Positions 26,448 through 35,008 of a stretch of 64,000 nucleotides of DNA are shown here, piece by piece. The stretch is from JAEZDR01 sp039811185. GTDB taxonomy: Bacteria; Bacteroidota; Bacteroidia; Chitinophagales; Chitinophagaceae. Every line of letters starts with the position of its first letter. Position 1 is the stretch's first letter. The notes under the pieces are model-generated. The model was given only the letters and a program-made list of their open reading frames with translations, had not been told where the DNA came from and made no database searches. The stretch is taken from NCBI GenBank assembly GCA_039811185.1, contig JBDHYF010000003.1, positions 180,082 to 244,081 on the forward strand, written 5' to 3'. The position numbers and the translations under genes were made by a program.

Positions 26448-28841
26448 ATGGAACAAATAGTTGTTTTACCATTTCAGCAGCCGTTGAGTGCGCCGGATCA
26501 GGAGGTGGCAAAAGCGGTGTTGAAGCCCTTGTCGGGTATTACGTCTTTTAAAGTGTCGGGTGGGGCGGTTGAATTGTTGATAAAGGACGAGGAAGCGCTT
26601 TTGGAAGCTGCCGGGGCGCTAAATAACGAGGGGTTCAATATTAAAGCTGCCGACAATAATTTTCCGGTGTTGGGAATGAGTTGCGCCTCTTGTGCAAACA
26701 GCTCGCAATCTACTGTTCGAAGTCTTTTCGGCGTGTTGGAAGCCGACGTAAACTACGGCACTCAACGACTTTCAGTTCGATATTTGCCGGATGTTGTAAG
26801 TACAGATAAGATTCAGAAATCGTTGCAGGAAATCGGGTTCGATTTGTTAATTGAGGAAGACGAAGAAAAAGAAGAAGACTCGCTGGATGCCATGCAGCGC
26901 AAGCATTACAGACAATTGAAACAAAAAACCATTTGGTCGGTAGTGCTTACGCTTCCTGTTGCGGTTATCGGCATGTTCATCATGAATATGCCGTATGCAA
27001 ATGAGGTAATGTGGGCGTTTTCCACGCCGGTAATTTTTTGGCTGGGCCGCAGTTTTTTTGGGAATGCGTTTCGGCAGCTTAAACACTTTTCCGCGAATAT
27101 GGACACGTTGGTGGCACTGAGCACAGGCATTGCTTATGGCTTCAGCGTTTTTAATATGATGTATCCTCAGTTCTGGACATCCCGAGGACTCGAAGCGCAT
27201 GTGTATTTTGAAGCAGCGGCTGTCATCATCACTTTTATTTTACTCGGCCGTTTGCTTGAAGCCCGCGCAAAAAGTAATACCTCGCAGGCACTCCGAAAGC
27301 TGATGACACTGCAACCCAAAACCGTTACTGTTGTCGACAATTTAAAAGAAATGGAGAAGCCGGTGAAAGATGTAATTGTGAATGATGTAATTGTTGTGAA
27401 ACCGGGTGAAAAAATAGCGGTAGACGGCGTAGTGATTTCGGGTGACAGTTATGTAGATGAAAGTATGTTGAGCGGCGAACCCGCCGGCGTCCGAAAGTTT
27501 GAGGGGCAATCCGTTTTTGCCGGCACCATTAATCAGAAAGGGAGTTTTCGTTTTCGCGCAACCAAAGTGGGAAGGCAAACGCTGCTTGCATCCATAATAC
27601 AATCGGTGCGGGATGCACAGGGCTCCAAAGCGCCCGTACAGAAGTTGGTAGATAAAATAGCCGGTGTGTTTGTGCCGATCGTTATTGCTATTGCCGTACT
27701 TATTTTTTTAGCATGGATTTTTGTTGCCGATGACGGGTTTGTGCACGGGTTACTTGCCGCCGTTACAGTATTGGTGATTGCTTGTCCCTGCGCACTTGGA
27801 CTTGCCACGCCAACCGCCATCATGGTAGGTGTGGGAAAAGGTGCGGAAAACGGTATTTTAATTAAAGATGCAGAAAGCCTGGAGCTTGCGCGAAAAGTGG
27901 ATGCAGTTGTTCTGGATAAAACAGGAACCATCACGCACGGGAGGCCGGAGGTAAACCATGTACTTTGGCGGGGCAGTGAAACTGAAAAAGCAATTTTACG
28001 GGCTATGGAAAAGCAGTCGGAACATCCGCTTGCCGAACCCATAGCGGCATATTTTGAGGGAGCAGAAAGAGTAGAAACAGAAGAATTTCAGAGCTATACC
28101 GGCCGCGGAATTCGTGCGGTGGTGAATGGTGTGATGTATTTGGCCGGCAACAAGAAAATGCTGCTGGAAAGCGGTATTCTGCCGGATAAGGAATGGGAAA
28201 TGAAAGCCGAAGCCTGGAGCGAAGCCGCTCATACGGTTGTGTGGTTCGCAGGCGATGGCAAACTAATAGGGATGATGGCGATTGCCGACAAGATAAAAGA
28301 CACAACTGCCGGGGCAGTGAAAGCTTTGCAGCGCATGAATATTGAGGTTTACATGCTTACCGGCGATAACCGGCATACTGCCCGGGCAATTGCACAACAG
28401 GTGGGCATTTCAGCTTTTACAGCCGAAGTGTTGCCGGAAGAAAAAGCGGCCTTTATCAGAAGCTTACAGCAGCAGGGGAAAGTGGTTGCCATGGTGGGTG
28501 ATGGCATTAACGACAGTACTGCGCTTGCCGTTGCCGATGTGGGCATAGCGATGGGTAAGGGAAGCGATATTGCTATGGATGTTGCCAAGATGACGATTAT
28601 TTCCTCGAACCTTAGTAAAATTCCGCAGGCGATTCGGCTTTCATCGAAGACAGTTGCCACTATCAAACAAAATCTTTTCTGGGCATTTATCTATAATATT
28701 GTTGGTATACCGATAGCAGCCGGCTTGTTATATCCGGTAAACGGATTTTTATTGAATCCGATGCTGGCGGGTGCGGCAATGGCGCTCAGCAGCGTTAGCG
28801 TGGTGCTAAATAGTTTACGCCTAAAAGCAATCAAACTTTAA
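26448..28841 (+). CDS. copA: Copper-translocating P1B-type ATPase
   Basis: A 797-residue protein from ATG 26448. Residues 1-65 resemble a metal-binding domain without any CxxC. The next domain has GMSCASC with Cys79 and Cys82. Then come the transmembrane core with CPC (IACPCALGLATP), actuator loop SGEP, phosphorylation site DKTGTIT, SEHPLAEP and GDGINDSTALAVADVGIAMG. YNIVGIP and MALSSVSVVLNSLRL in the last helices are the P1B-1 Cu+ signature. It exports Cu+ from the cytoplasm and sits between its likely regulator and a copper chaperone. Confidence 0.94.
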   Translation: MEQIVVLPFQQPLSAPDQEVAKAVLKPLSGITSFKVSGGAVELLIKDEEALLEAAGALNNEGFNIKAADNNFPVLGMSCASCANSSQSTVRSLFGVLEADVNYGTQRLSVRYLPDVVSTDKIQKSLQEIGFDLLIEEDEEKEEDSLDAMQRKHYRQLKQKTIWSVVLTLPVAVIGMFIMNMPYANEVMWAFSTPVIFWLGRSFFGNAFRQLKHFSANMDTLVALSTGIAYGFSVFNMMYPQFWTSRGLEAHVYFEAAAVIITFILLGRLLEARAKSNTSQALRKLMTLQPKTVTVVDNLKEMEKPVKDVIVNDVIVVKPGEKIAVDGVVISGDSYVDESMLSGEPAGVRKFEGQSVFAGTINQKGSFRFRATKVGRQTLLASIIQSVRDAQGSKAPVQKLVDKIAGVFVPIVIAIAVLIFLAWIFVADDGFVHGLLAAVTVLVIACPCALGLATPTAIMVGVGKGAENGILIKDAESLELARKVDAVVLDKTGTITHGRPEVNHVLWRGSETEKAILRAMEKQSEHPLAEPIAAYFEGAERVETEEFQSYTGRGIRAVVNGVMYLAGNKKMLLESGILPDKEWEMKAEAWSEAAHTVVWFAGDGKLIGMMAIADKIKDTTAGAVKALQRMNIEVYMLTGDNRHTARAIAQQVGISAFTAEVLPEEKAAFIRSLQQQGKVVAMVGDGINDSTALAVADVGIAMGKGSDIAMDVAKMTIISSNLSKIPQAIRLSSKTVATIKQNLFWAFIYNIVGIPIAAGLLYPVNGFLLNPMLAGAAMALSSVSVVLNSLRLKAIKL

Positions 28842-28851
28842 AAACAAAAAA

Positions 28852-29061
28852 ATGAAAACGAAACAATTCAAAACCAACATCAATTGCGGGAGTTGCGTAA
28901 AAGCTGTTAGTCCGCATTTAAATAAGATTGAAACTTTAAAGGAGTGGAAGGTGGATACGGAGAAACCTGAAAAAACACTTACCGTTGCGTCGGATAGCGA
29001 TGTTACGGAAGAGGTGATGAAAGCCGTTAAGAAAGCTGGCTTTGAAATCGAAGTACTTTAA
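28852..29061 (+). CDS. CopZ-like copper chaperone (HMA domain)
   Basis: A 69-residue single-domain protein with the heavy-metal-associated fold. The metal-binding loop is INCGSCV (Cys12, Cys15). The aromatic and acidic C-terminal half (KKAGFEIEVL) completes the beta-alpha-beta-beta-alpha-beta fold. It starts 10 bp after copA and presumably delivers Cu+ to the ATPase or to the upstream regulator. A very stable terminator follows immediately. Confidence 0.9.
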   Translation: MKTKQFKTNINCGSCVKAVSPHLNKIETLKEWKVDTEKPEKTLTVASDSDVTEEVMKAVKKAGFEIEVL

Positions 29062-29062
29062 A

Positions 29063-29104
29063 GCAAGCGGCCGGTTCACCAGTGAACCGGCCGCTTGCCT
29101 TTTA
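29063..29104 (+). terminator. Long rho-independent terminator of copper operon
   Basis: A perfect 17-bp GC-rich inverted repeat (29063-29079 with 29082-29098) with a minimal loop, followed by CTTTT. It starts 1 nt after the CopZ stop. It may also stop transcription coming from the opposite side. Confidence 0.93.
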
Positions 29105-29140
29105 TGATTTGATGATGCAAAGCTTGCAACAACAAATTTT

Positions 29141-29716
29141 TTAGTTAGTAAATTCTCCGTCGGCTTTTATCAACACGACGTCGCTAAGTGCTGCTTCGGG
29201 AAATTTTTCGCCGATTTTAAAGTCTGAACGTTTAATGGTGCCCGTGGCGCGGAATCCTGCCTTTTGTTTTCCGGAGTTTTTATCGTCGATTGTTCCGCGA
29301 TGTTCAAGATCGAGCACTACTTCTTTTGTTATGCCGTGCATGGTAAGGTTTCCGGTTAGCTTGTACGTGTTTTTTCCGGTTTCGGATACGGACGTGCTTT
29401 TGAATATAAGTTCGGGATATTTATCAGCGTCGAAGAAATCGGCCGATTTTAAATGGTTGTCGCGGGCGGTAACTCTCGTGTCGATCGAGTGGGTTTTGGC
29501 TCTTAATTCGATGGTGGCATCTTTAAAGCTGCCCACAGCAGCCGTGTTAATGGTGGCCTCGAAATCGCTGAAATGTCCGCTTATGTCAGCAATGCCCATG
29601 TGCGTAATGGTAAACATCAATTGAGAGTGCGCTTTATCGCTTTTCCATAATACGGAGGAAAGCGTAAAGGCCGACAATAACACAATAGCAAATAGCCCAA
29701 TAGCCAGTTTTTTCAT
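29141..29716 (-). CDS. YceI-family lipid-binding protein
   Basis: A 191-residue exported protein (N-terminal MKKLAIGLFAIVLLSAFTLSS). The YceI lipocalin-like barrel is visible as WKSDKAHSQLMFTITHMGI, GHFSDFEATI, FFDADKYPELIFKS, LTMHGITKEVVLDL and the C-terminal DVVLIKADGEF. Members bind isoprenoid or other lipid ligands in the periplasm. It is convergent with the copper operon. The FrnE-like gene lies upstream on the same strand, 87 bp away. Confidence 0.92.
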   Translation of the reverse strand: MKKLAIGLFAIVLLSAFTLSSVLWKSDKAHSQLMFTITHMGIADISGHFSDFEATINTAAVGSFKDATIELRAKTHSIDTRVTARDNHLKSADFFDADKYPELIFKSTSVSETGKNTYKLTGNLTMHGITKEVVLDLEHRGTIDDKNSGKQKAGFRATGTIKRSDFKIGEKFPEAALSDVVLIKADGEFTN

Positions 29717-29803
29717 AAATTATAATTTTGTGTAAAGATTCATTTTAAAAGAAATACCGGGAAATAAATATTACTAAAGAATTGAAAATTTATCTGACGC
29801 AAT

Positions 29804-30448
29804 TTAAGCTTCCGATGCTTCTTTATGCGCTTTCTGTAACGTGTCGATAAAGACATTCGGTGGCTGCGCCCCTGCAATTCCGTATTTGCGGTTAACAACA
29901 AAAAAAGGCACACTGTGAATGCCAATCTGAAAGGCTTCGTAAATATCAGCTTCTACTGCTGCATTTAAAGCTTCGGATGCCAAAGCGGTTGCAGCCGGGT
30001 CGCGGCCAATGCCTGCGGCCTCAGCAATGCGAATCAGTTCTTCATCGTCGCCGATATTTTTTCCTTCCGAAAAATAGGCGCGGAATAACAACTCTTCCAC
30101 TTCGTTCTGAAGCGAAAATTGTTTTGACAATTGAATCAGTTTATGCGCTTTAAAAGTATTGGCCACCTTCAATTTTGCGAAATCGAATGAAAGATTTTCG
30201 GCTTCTGCCATCTGCTGCACATAGTTGTTCATTTCCACTGCTTCCTCTGCTCTCATTCCTTTTTGTTCTACAAGATAGTCGGTGATGCTGTAGTTTGGAC
30301 GGGTAACGATGTCCGGTGAAAGCTGATAGCTTCTCCATACAACGGTTAGCTCGTTTTGAAACGGCAGTTGCTCAATTGCTTTTTCGAACCGCCTCTTGCC
30401 GATATAGCAAAAGGGACAAGCCACATCGCTCCAGATTTCTATCTCCAT
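29804..30448 (-). CDS. DsbA-family oxidoreductase (FrnE-like)
   Basis: A 214-residue protein without a signal peptide. The thioredoxin-like core has active site CPFC in WSDVACPFCYIGK (about 7-19), a helical insertion (about 60-150) and the cis-Pro loop GIHSVPFFVVN. It matches the cytoplasmic FrnE/2-hydroxychromene-carboxylate isomerase-like group. It probably handles disulphide or oxidative-stress chemistry. The upstream hypothetical gene ends only 4 bp before its start, so they form one unit. Confidence 0.9.
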   Translation of the reverse strand: MEIEIWSDVACPFCYIGKRRFEKAIEQLPFQNELTVVWRSYQLSPDIVTRPNYSITDYLVEQKGMRAEEAVEMNNYVQQMAEAENLSFDFAKLKVANTFKAHKLIQLSKQFSLQNEVEELLFRAYFSEGKNIGDDEELIRIAEAAGIGRDPAATALASEALNAAVEADIYEAFQIGIHSVPFFVVNRKYGIAGAQPPNVFIDTLQKAHKEASEA

Positions 30449-30452
30449 CTTT

Positions 30453-31598
30453 TTATTGTTGCGGATGAAACCGAATCAGGATTCGGGCATTTTTTTCTTC
30501 CGATGAAACAATGTTTAGCTCATAGCGCTTATCGCCGGCTGTCACAACCATCAGCGCTGTGTTCGGCGCAATTTCGCCAAGGTTTTCTGCTACGAGCACA
30601 ATTTCGTGTTCGCTCACACCGGCGTCGGCGGAAATATTATATACGATCGGTTCGTGTGTGAGACGCTGTTTTGCAATCACCAACTCATTGTTATGATAAA
30701 CCGATACGGTATCGTTGTCGATATAGCCATTATCATAAATTTCGATTTTGATGGAGTTAGAATAAACGTCAATTTTTTTCACCAGTTTATTTTCTCTTTC
30801 CATCATAATTTTTGGAACGGGCGGAAGTGGCTTGGAAGACGCTGCTAATTGAGGGGTTTTTGCGGATTGGAGTTGATCGGTGACAGCCGGTTGCGGGCGG
30901 TCGGGCTGCTGTGGAGGCTTGGACGTTTGTGGTTTTGAGGGTGGTGCAGTTGTGGCAGAAGAAGGCTTTTTTGGCTGCGCTTTTACTTGTGATGGGGCAG
31001 TTGCTTTACCGGTGGGCTTTTTAGGAGCAGAATTGCCGGCAGTCGGATTTTTGGCAGTAGGCAACGTCTTTTTTGCAGCATGCTTTTTAGGAGCAGGGGT
31101 TTTCTTCGTTCGCGCCTCATACTTGACCACAAAATCTTCTTTCTTAAAATCTGATTCAGTCACTTTTTCAAGATAAACGGTGCCCGTACCACAGTCGGAA
31201 TTGTTCTGGATCACCACGCTCGAGTAGGTTCCTTCCAGCACTTCAAGCTTACCTTCTTTGCTGTAATCAAGATAGCAAGTCATTAAACAAGGTGAACTGA
31301 ATTCTTCAATCTTTAGTTCTATCAGTTTGGTTTCCTTTAAAACAAGTGTTTTTTGCTTCTTCATAAAAACACCCTGAGCTGCTGCCTTTCCATAAAACAC
31401 AGTGGACTTGTAAGAATAGGTTACCGCTTCCAGCGCATCGTTTGCCTTATTGTTGATTTGCACTTCAAACTTATAGCGGTGTTTGTTGGGTCCGAAACCA
31501 GTGATAAAATATCCCTGCCACACACCCGTAAGGTTTTGCGCAAAAAGAAAGGATGAAAGAAAAACAGAAATAATGAGGATGAAAAACCGCTTCAACAT
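30453..31598 (-). CDS. Secreted hypothetical protein with Pro/Lys/Ala-rich linker
   Basis: A 381-residue exported protein (signal peptide MLKRFFILIISVFLSSFLFAQ). The N-terminal module, about 22-165, is beta-rich (LTGVWQGYFITG, YKFEVQINNK). A low-complexity linker of P, K, T, A, S and Q, about 167-265, follows. The C-terminal module, about 270-381, is beta-rich (VYSNSIKIEIYDNGYIDNDTVSVYHN, VLVAENLGEIAPNTALMVV) and is of a type recurrent in Bacteroidota secreted proteins. The linker suggests a periplasm-spanning or cell-wall-crossing tether. The function is not recognised. Confidence 0.8.
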   Translation of the reverse strand: MLKRFFILIISVFLSSFLFAQNLTGVWQGYFITGFGPNKHRYKFEVQINNKANDALEAVTYSYKSTVFYGKAAAQGVFMKKQKTLVLKETKLIELKIEEFSSPCLMTCYLDYSKEGKLEVLEGTYSSVVIQNNSDCGTGTVYLEKVTESDFKKEDFVVKYEARTKKTPAPKKHAAKKTLPTAKNPTAGNSAPKKPTGKATAPSQVKAQPKKPSSATTAPPSKPQTSKPPQQPDRPQPAVTDQLQSAKTPQLAASSKPLPPVPKIMMERENKLVKKIDVYSNSIKIEIYDNGYIDNDTVSVYHNNELVIAKQRLTHEPIVYNISADAGVSEHEIVLVAENLGEIAPNTALMVVTAGDKRYELNIVSSEEKNARILIRFHPQQ

Positions 31599-31759
31599 AT
31601 TATAATGGCTGCATTCACAACAAAAGTATAGGGTTCGAAAAGCAGCAGCTATAAAATAGCGTTAAGTTTATCTGGTGAGCCCGTTTTAAACGTTTTGTTT
31701 ATGAAAACAATTGCGCCGGCGTTCTTATCAACATAGGCGATTCCTGCCGGCTCCGACTT

Positions 31760-31767
31760 TATATTTG
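31760..31767 (+). promoter_or_regulatory. -7 box TATATTTG of pcm
   Basis: Exact TAnnTTTG match ending 5 nt before ATG 31773, so transcription would start at or next to the start codon. Confidence 0.5.
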
Positions 31768-31772
31768 CTGCA

Positions 31773-32432
31773 ATGAGATACGAGGATACCTACCGGCACA
31801 AAGGTTTGCGAAAGCAACTGGTAAATGTATTAAGAGAAAAAGGCATTACCGATGAAAGGGTTTTGGAAGCGATCAATTCAGTTCCGCGCCACTTCTTTTT
31901 GGACTCCGCCCTCGACAAAATTGCCTATGAAGACAAAGCTTTCCCGATTGCGGCGGGGCAAACGATCAGCCAGCCCTACACGGTTGCCTATCAAACACAG
32001 TTGTTGCAACTGAAGCCCGCACAAAAAGTGCTGGAAATTGGAACCGGAAGCGTGTATCAGGCATCGATTCTCGCCGAGCTCGGATGTTATGTTTATACCA
32101 TCGAACGGCAAAAAGCGCTGTTCGATCAAAACAAAAACTTCATTCTGAAACCGAAATATCCGAATATAAAATTCTTTTATGGCGACGGCTTTGAAGGGCT
32201 GCCCACATTTGCTCCCTTCGACAGAATTATTATTACCGCTGCGGCGCCTTACGTTCCCGAAAAGCTTATCAAACAGTTGAAGCCGGGCGGGCAAATGGTG
32301 ATACCCTTGAATGAAGGAGAAGGAGAGATTCAGCGCATGCAACGGCTTACAAAACTCGACGACGGAAGTTTGCGCGAAGAAGCGTTCGATGCTTTTTCGT
32401 TTGTTCCAATGCTGGAGGGAAAAAATGGATAA
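31773..32432 (+). CDS. pcm: Protein-L-isoaspartate O-methyltransferase
   Basis: A 219-residue SAM-dependent methyltransferase that repairs isoaspartyl residues. Motifs: FPIAAGQTISQPYTVA ahead of the Rossmann fold, motif I VLEIGTGSVYQA (the second Gly of the usual GTGSGYQ is Val, a substitution I believe is common in this lineage), the TIERQKALF acidic loop, and PYVPEKLIKQLKPGGQMVIPL. Start ATG 31773 follows a -7 box by 5 nt. The downstream hairpin is shared with a convergent gene. Confidence 0.92.
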   Translation: MRYEDTYRHKGLRKQLVNVLREKGITDERVLEAINSVPRHFFLDSALDKIAYEDKAFPIAAGQTISQPYTVAYQTQLLQLKPAQKVLEIGTGSVYQASILAELGCYVYTIERQKALFDQNKNFILKPKYPNIKFFYGDGFEGLPTFAPFDRIIITAAAPYVPEKLIKQLKPGGQMVIPLNEGEGEIQRMQRLTKLDDGSLREEAFDAFSFVPMLEGKNG

Positions 32433-32437
32433 AAAAA

Positions 32438-32460
32438 CGGCTGTCGTTTTCTGACAGCCG
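32438..32460 (-). terminator. Terminator hairpin between pcm and a small convergent gene
   Basis: CGGCTGTC (32438-32445) pairs with GACAGCCG (32453-32460). The A7 run at 32431-32437 becomes a T-run on the minus strand, so it best terminates the small minus-strand gene; it may also act on pcm. Confidence 0.8.
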
Positions 32461-32486
32461 GCAAGGTTTCAACAATAAAATAAAAG

Positions 32487-32756
32487 CTACAACTCGTCAT
32501 CGCCTTCATAGTACGCGTCTTCGCTGCTGTTGTACACAGCATTCCATTCGCGCACTGCCTCATCGCTTAATAATTCAACAATGTCGTAAACAGGGTCCGA
32601 CTTCTTCTTCCATTCCATCACCATCTCATCTAAATATTTAATGATGTACATGCAATGGTCGCTCATCACCTTTACCTGAATCAACATCAAATCATCCTCT
32701 TCACTTTCCTGAATCAAGTAATAACAGTTGGGCTCCAATAATCCGTAAGAATACAT
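32487..32756 (-). CDS. Small acidic hypothetical protein
   Basis: An 89-residue protein from ATG 32756 (an upstream in-frame TTG is less likely). It is rich in Asp, Glu and Tyr with an acidic end (SSEDAYYEGDDEL). The MYSYGLLEPNCYYLIQESE start and VMSDHCMYIIKYLDEMVMEW middle suggest a small alpha/beta fold. No signal peptide or catalytic motif is seen. A TAnnTTTG box lies about 96 nt upstream and a terminator hairpin follows, which supports a real independent gene. No family is recognised. Confidence 0.7.
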   Translation of the reverse strand: MYSYGLLEPNCYYLIQESEEDDLMLIQVKVMSDHCMYIIKYLDEMVMEWKKKSDPVYDIVELLSDEAVREWNAVYNSSEDAYYEGDDEL

Positions 32757-32852
32757 AGTGTTTTCTTTTTTTAAAATCAATAGTTCGATATTATTTTTAA
32801 AATGGGTCAGAATTTAACGGGTGTGTTTTTATGGTTGGGGTTGCAAGGAAAG

Positions 32853-32860
32853 CAAAGATA
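32853..32860 (-). promoter_or_regulatory. -7 box TATCTTTG upstream of small acidic protein
   Basis: Exact TAnnTTTG on the minus strand, 96 nt upstream of ATG 32756. The rest of the 257-bp gap from 32757 to 33013 shows no other recognisable feature. Confidence 0.35.
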
Positions 32861-33013
32861 GCCCATTACCAAAAAGAGGAAAAGCGAAAGCAACAGGAAT
32901 TTTTGGCCGGAAGCATAGCTTAACAAACGCAATTTTCGCCTGAGCGCCAACCGGTTCAGCATTAAGCCAGATTAAATATCAATTTTTACTGTTAAAAAAT
33001 GATTCAACAGCCG

Positions 33014-34288
33014 TTACAGATTCCAGTCAACAATTTGATTTGCCCACTTAGGGTTGTAGGCCGCCGACACGCGAATGTAATTGTCGGTATAGCCCTCCAT
33101 AATAGTGTTTTTTGCATGACCCTCGAACAACACCCTGCGAGTTGTGCCCGCATATTTTTCCTGGAACAATTGGGTTTTTTTATAAGAAAGTTCGCGAAGC
33201 ATTTTATTGCGCTGATGACGAACGTTTACCGGTACAACAGGTTCTATTTCCAATGCCTTTGTATTGGGTCGTTCGCTATAGGTAAAAACGTGCAGATACG
33301 ACACGTCGAGCGCTTCAATAAACCGATAGGTATCGGAAAAATGCTGTTCGGTTTCGCCCGGAAAGCCAACAATTACATCCACTCCGATTCCGCAATGCGG
33401 AATAAGTGATTTAATGTGCGCAATTTTATCGGTGTACAATTCGCGTTTATACCTTCTGCGCATCAACCCCAAAATTTCGTTATTGCCGCTTTGAAGCGGG
33501 ATGTGGAAATGAGGCATGAACTTTCTGCTGCCTGCCACAAACTCAACGATTTCGGAGGTGAGCAAATTCGGTTCAATAGAAGAGATGCGGTAGCGTTCGA
33601 TGCCTTCCACCTTTTCGAGTTGCTGTATCAATTCAAAAAAACTCTCGCGGTGCTTTTTGTTTCCCTCTTCGCTTTTTCCGAAATCGCCCAGGTTTACGCC
33701 GGTAAGAACAATTTCCTTAACGCCCGAAGCTGCAAGGTTTTCTGCAGTTTGTACTACATTTTTAGTGGTGTCGCTCCGGCTTTTTCCTCTGGCCATCGGA
33801 ATTGTGCAAAAGCTGCAAGTATAATCGCATCCATCCTGCACCTTTAAAAATGTCCGTGTTCTGTCGTTCACCGAATACGAACTGTGAAAGCTTACTACGT
33901 CATCGATGTCGCAACTGCTGATTTTAGTGGAATCGCCGTGAATCAGTTCGCGGATGTGATGGGTTAAATTAAATTTCTCTTTGGCGCCGAGCACCAGGTT
34001 TACGCCCGGAATTTCGCTGATTTCTCTTGGTTTTAGCTGAGCATAACACCCTGTAATAACCACCATGCTTTGTGGGGCACGACGCTGAATCCGCCGCACA
34101 ATTTGTCGGCATTCTTTATCTGCATTATCTGTTACCGAGCAAGTGTTGATTACGTAAACATCGGCCACTTCATCAAACTCTTTCTTTGTAAAACCTTCCT
34201 GTTCCATTTGGCGGCTCAGCGTGGAAGTTTCTGCAAAATTTAATTTACAGCCCAGCGTGTGAAAGGCCACCGATTGTGTAGTGCTCAT
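33014..34288 (-). CDS. mtaB: tRNA t6A37 methylthiotransferase MtaB
   Basis: A 424-residue radical-SAM enzyme from ATG 34288. The UPF0004 domain carries its cluster cysteines in HTLGCKLN, NTCSVTD and ITGCYAQ. The radical-SAM motif CxxxCxxC is CDYTCSFC, and a TRAM-like C terminus follows (about 365-424). It adds methylthio to t6A37 of tRNAs reading ANN codons. A TATCTTTG box lies 6 nt before the start. The divergent maf gene starts 91 bp away. Confidence 0.93.
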   Translation of the reverse strand: MSTTQSVAFHTLGCKLNFAETSTLSRQMEQEGFTKKEFDEVADVYVINTCSVTDNADKECRQIVRRIQRRAPQSMVVITGCYAQLKPREISEIPGVNLVLGAKEKFNLTHHIRELIHGDSTKISSCDIDDVVSFHSSYSVNDRTRTFLKVQDGCDYTCSFCTIPMARGKSRSDTTKNVVQTAENLAASGVKEIVLTGVNLGDFGKSEEGNKKHRESFFELIQQLEKVEGIERYRISSIEPNLLTSEIVEFVAGSRKFMPHFHIPLQSGNNEILGLMRRRYKRELYTDKIAHIKSLIPHCGIGVDVIVGFPGETEQHFSDTYRFIEALDVSYLHVFTYSERPNTKALEIEPVVPVNVRHQRNKMLRELSYKKTQLFQEKYAGTTRRVLFEGHAKNTIMEGYTDNYIRVSAAYNPKWANQIVDWNL

Positions 34289-34294
34289 AAGCTG

Positions 34295-34302
34295 CAAAGA
34301 TA
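34295..34302 (-). promoter_or_regulatory. -7 box TATCTTTG of mtaB
   Basis: Exact TAnnTTTG on the minus strand with only 6 nt to ATG 34288. Confidence 0.5.
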
Positions 34303-34379
34303 GCGTTGGTCAACAACTGTTTGGGCGCGGCTTAAATCTTAAATCAATTTTAAATGCGCTGAAATGCCATCTTTGCGCT

Positions 34380-34967
34380 ATGCAGTCCATCATACTTGCC
34401 TCGCACTCGCCGAGAAGAAAGCAATTGCTCGAAATGGCAGAAGTGAGCTTTACCATAATCGTAAAAAACACAACGGAAGACTATCCCGACGGGCTGCCGG
34501 TTGAAGAGATTCCGGTACATATTGCACGCGAAAAAGCGCTGGCGGTGAAGTGCTGCTCGGAGTATATGCAGCAACCACAGTTTGCCGGTATGCCCATTGT
34601 AGCCGCTGATACCATTGTAGAGTTAAATGGTGAAATTTTAAGTAAGCCGTTTCATGAAACTGCTGCCATCGACATGCTCCGAAAGTTGTCCGGGAAAACC
34701 CACCGGGTTATTACCGGTGTTTGCATCGATGTTGGAGAGGCACAACATTGTTTTTTTGAAGCCACAGACGTTAGTTTTTACAATTTATCGGAAACCCAGA
34801 TTCAACACTATGTTCAGAAATATCAGCCGTTTGATAAAGCGGGCGGATATGGCATTCAGGAGTGGATCGGCCTCACCGGAATTAAAAGCATATCTGGCGA
34901 TTATTATAATGTGATGGGGCTTCCGGTAAGCAGGCTGTTGCGTGTGCTGAACGAAATAGAAATTTAA
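34380..34967 (+). CDS. maf: Maf-family nucleoside triphosphate pyrophosphatase
   Basis: A 195-residue protein from ATG 34380 (the frame remains open upstream to 34281, without homologous sequence). ILASHSPRRKQLLE is the Maf substrate-binding N terminus, ADTIVELNGEILSKP follows, and FDKAGGYGIQEW plus GDYYNVMGLPV are the later conserved blocks. The family hydrolyses dTTP, UTP or modified nucleotides to monophosphates. Divergent from mtaB. Confidence 0.92.
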   Translation: MQSIILASHSPRRKQLLEMAEVSFTIIVKNTTEDYPDGLPVEEIPVHIAREKALAVKCCSEYMQQPQFAGMPIVAADTIVELNGEILSKPFHETAAIDMLRKLSGKTHRVITGVCIDVGEAQHCFFEATDVSFYNLSETQIQHYVQKYQPFDKAGGYGIQEWIGLTGIKSISGDYYNVMGLPVSRLLRVLNEIEI

Positions 34968-35008
34968 TGTAATTTCAGTACCTAAAGTATGATGTGGGCA
35001 TCGTATTC

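Noticed and set aside
31773..32432. Inactivated pcm because motif I has Val in GTGSVYQ
   Set aside because: All other motifs and the length are intact, and I believe this substitution is common in Bacteroidota homologues.
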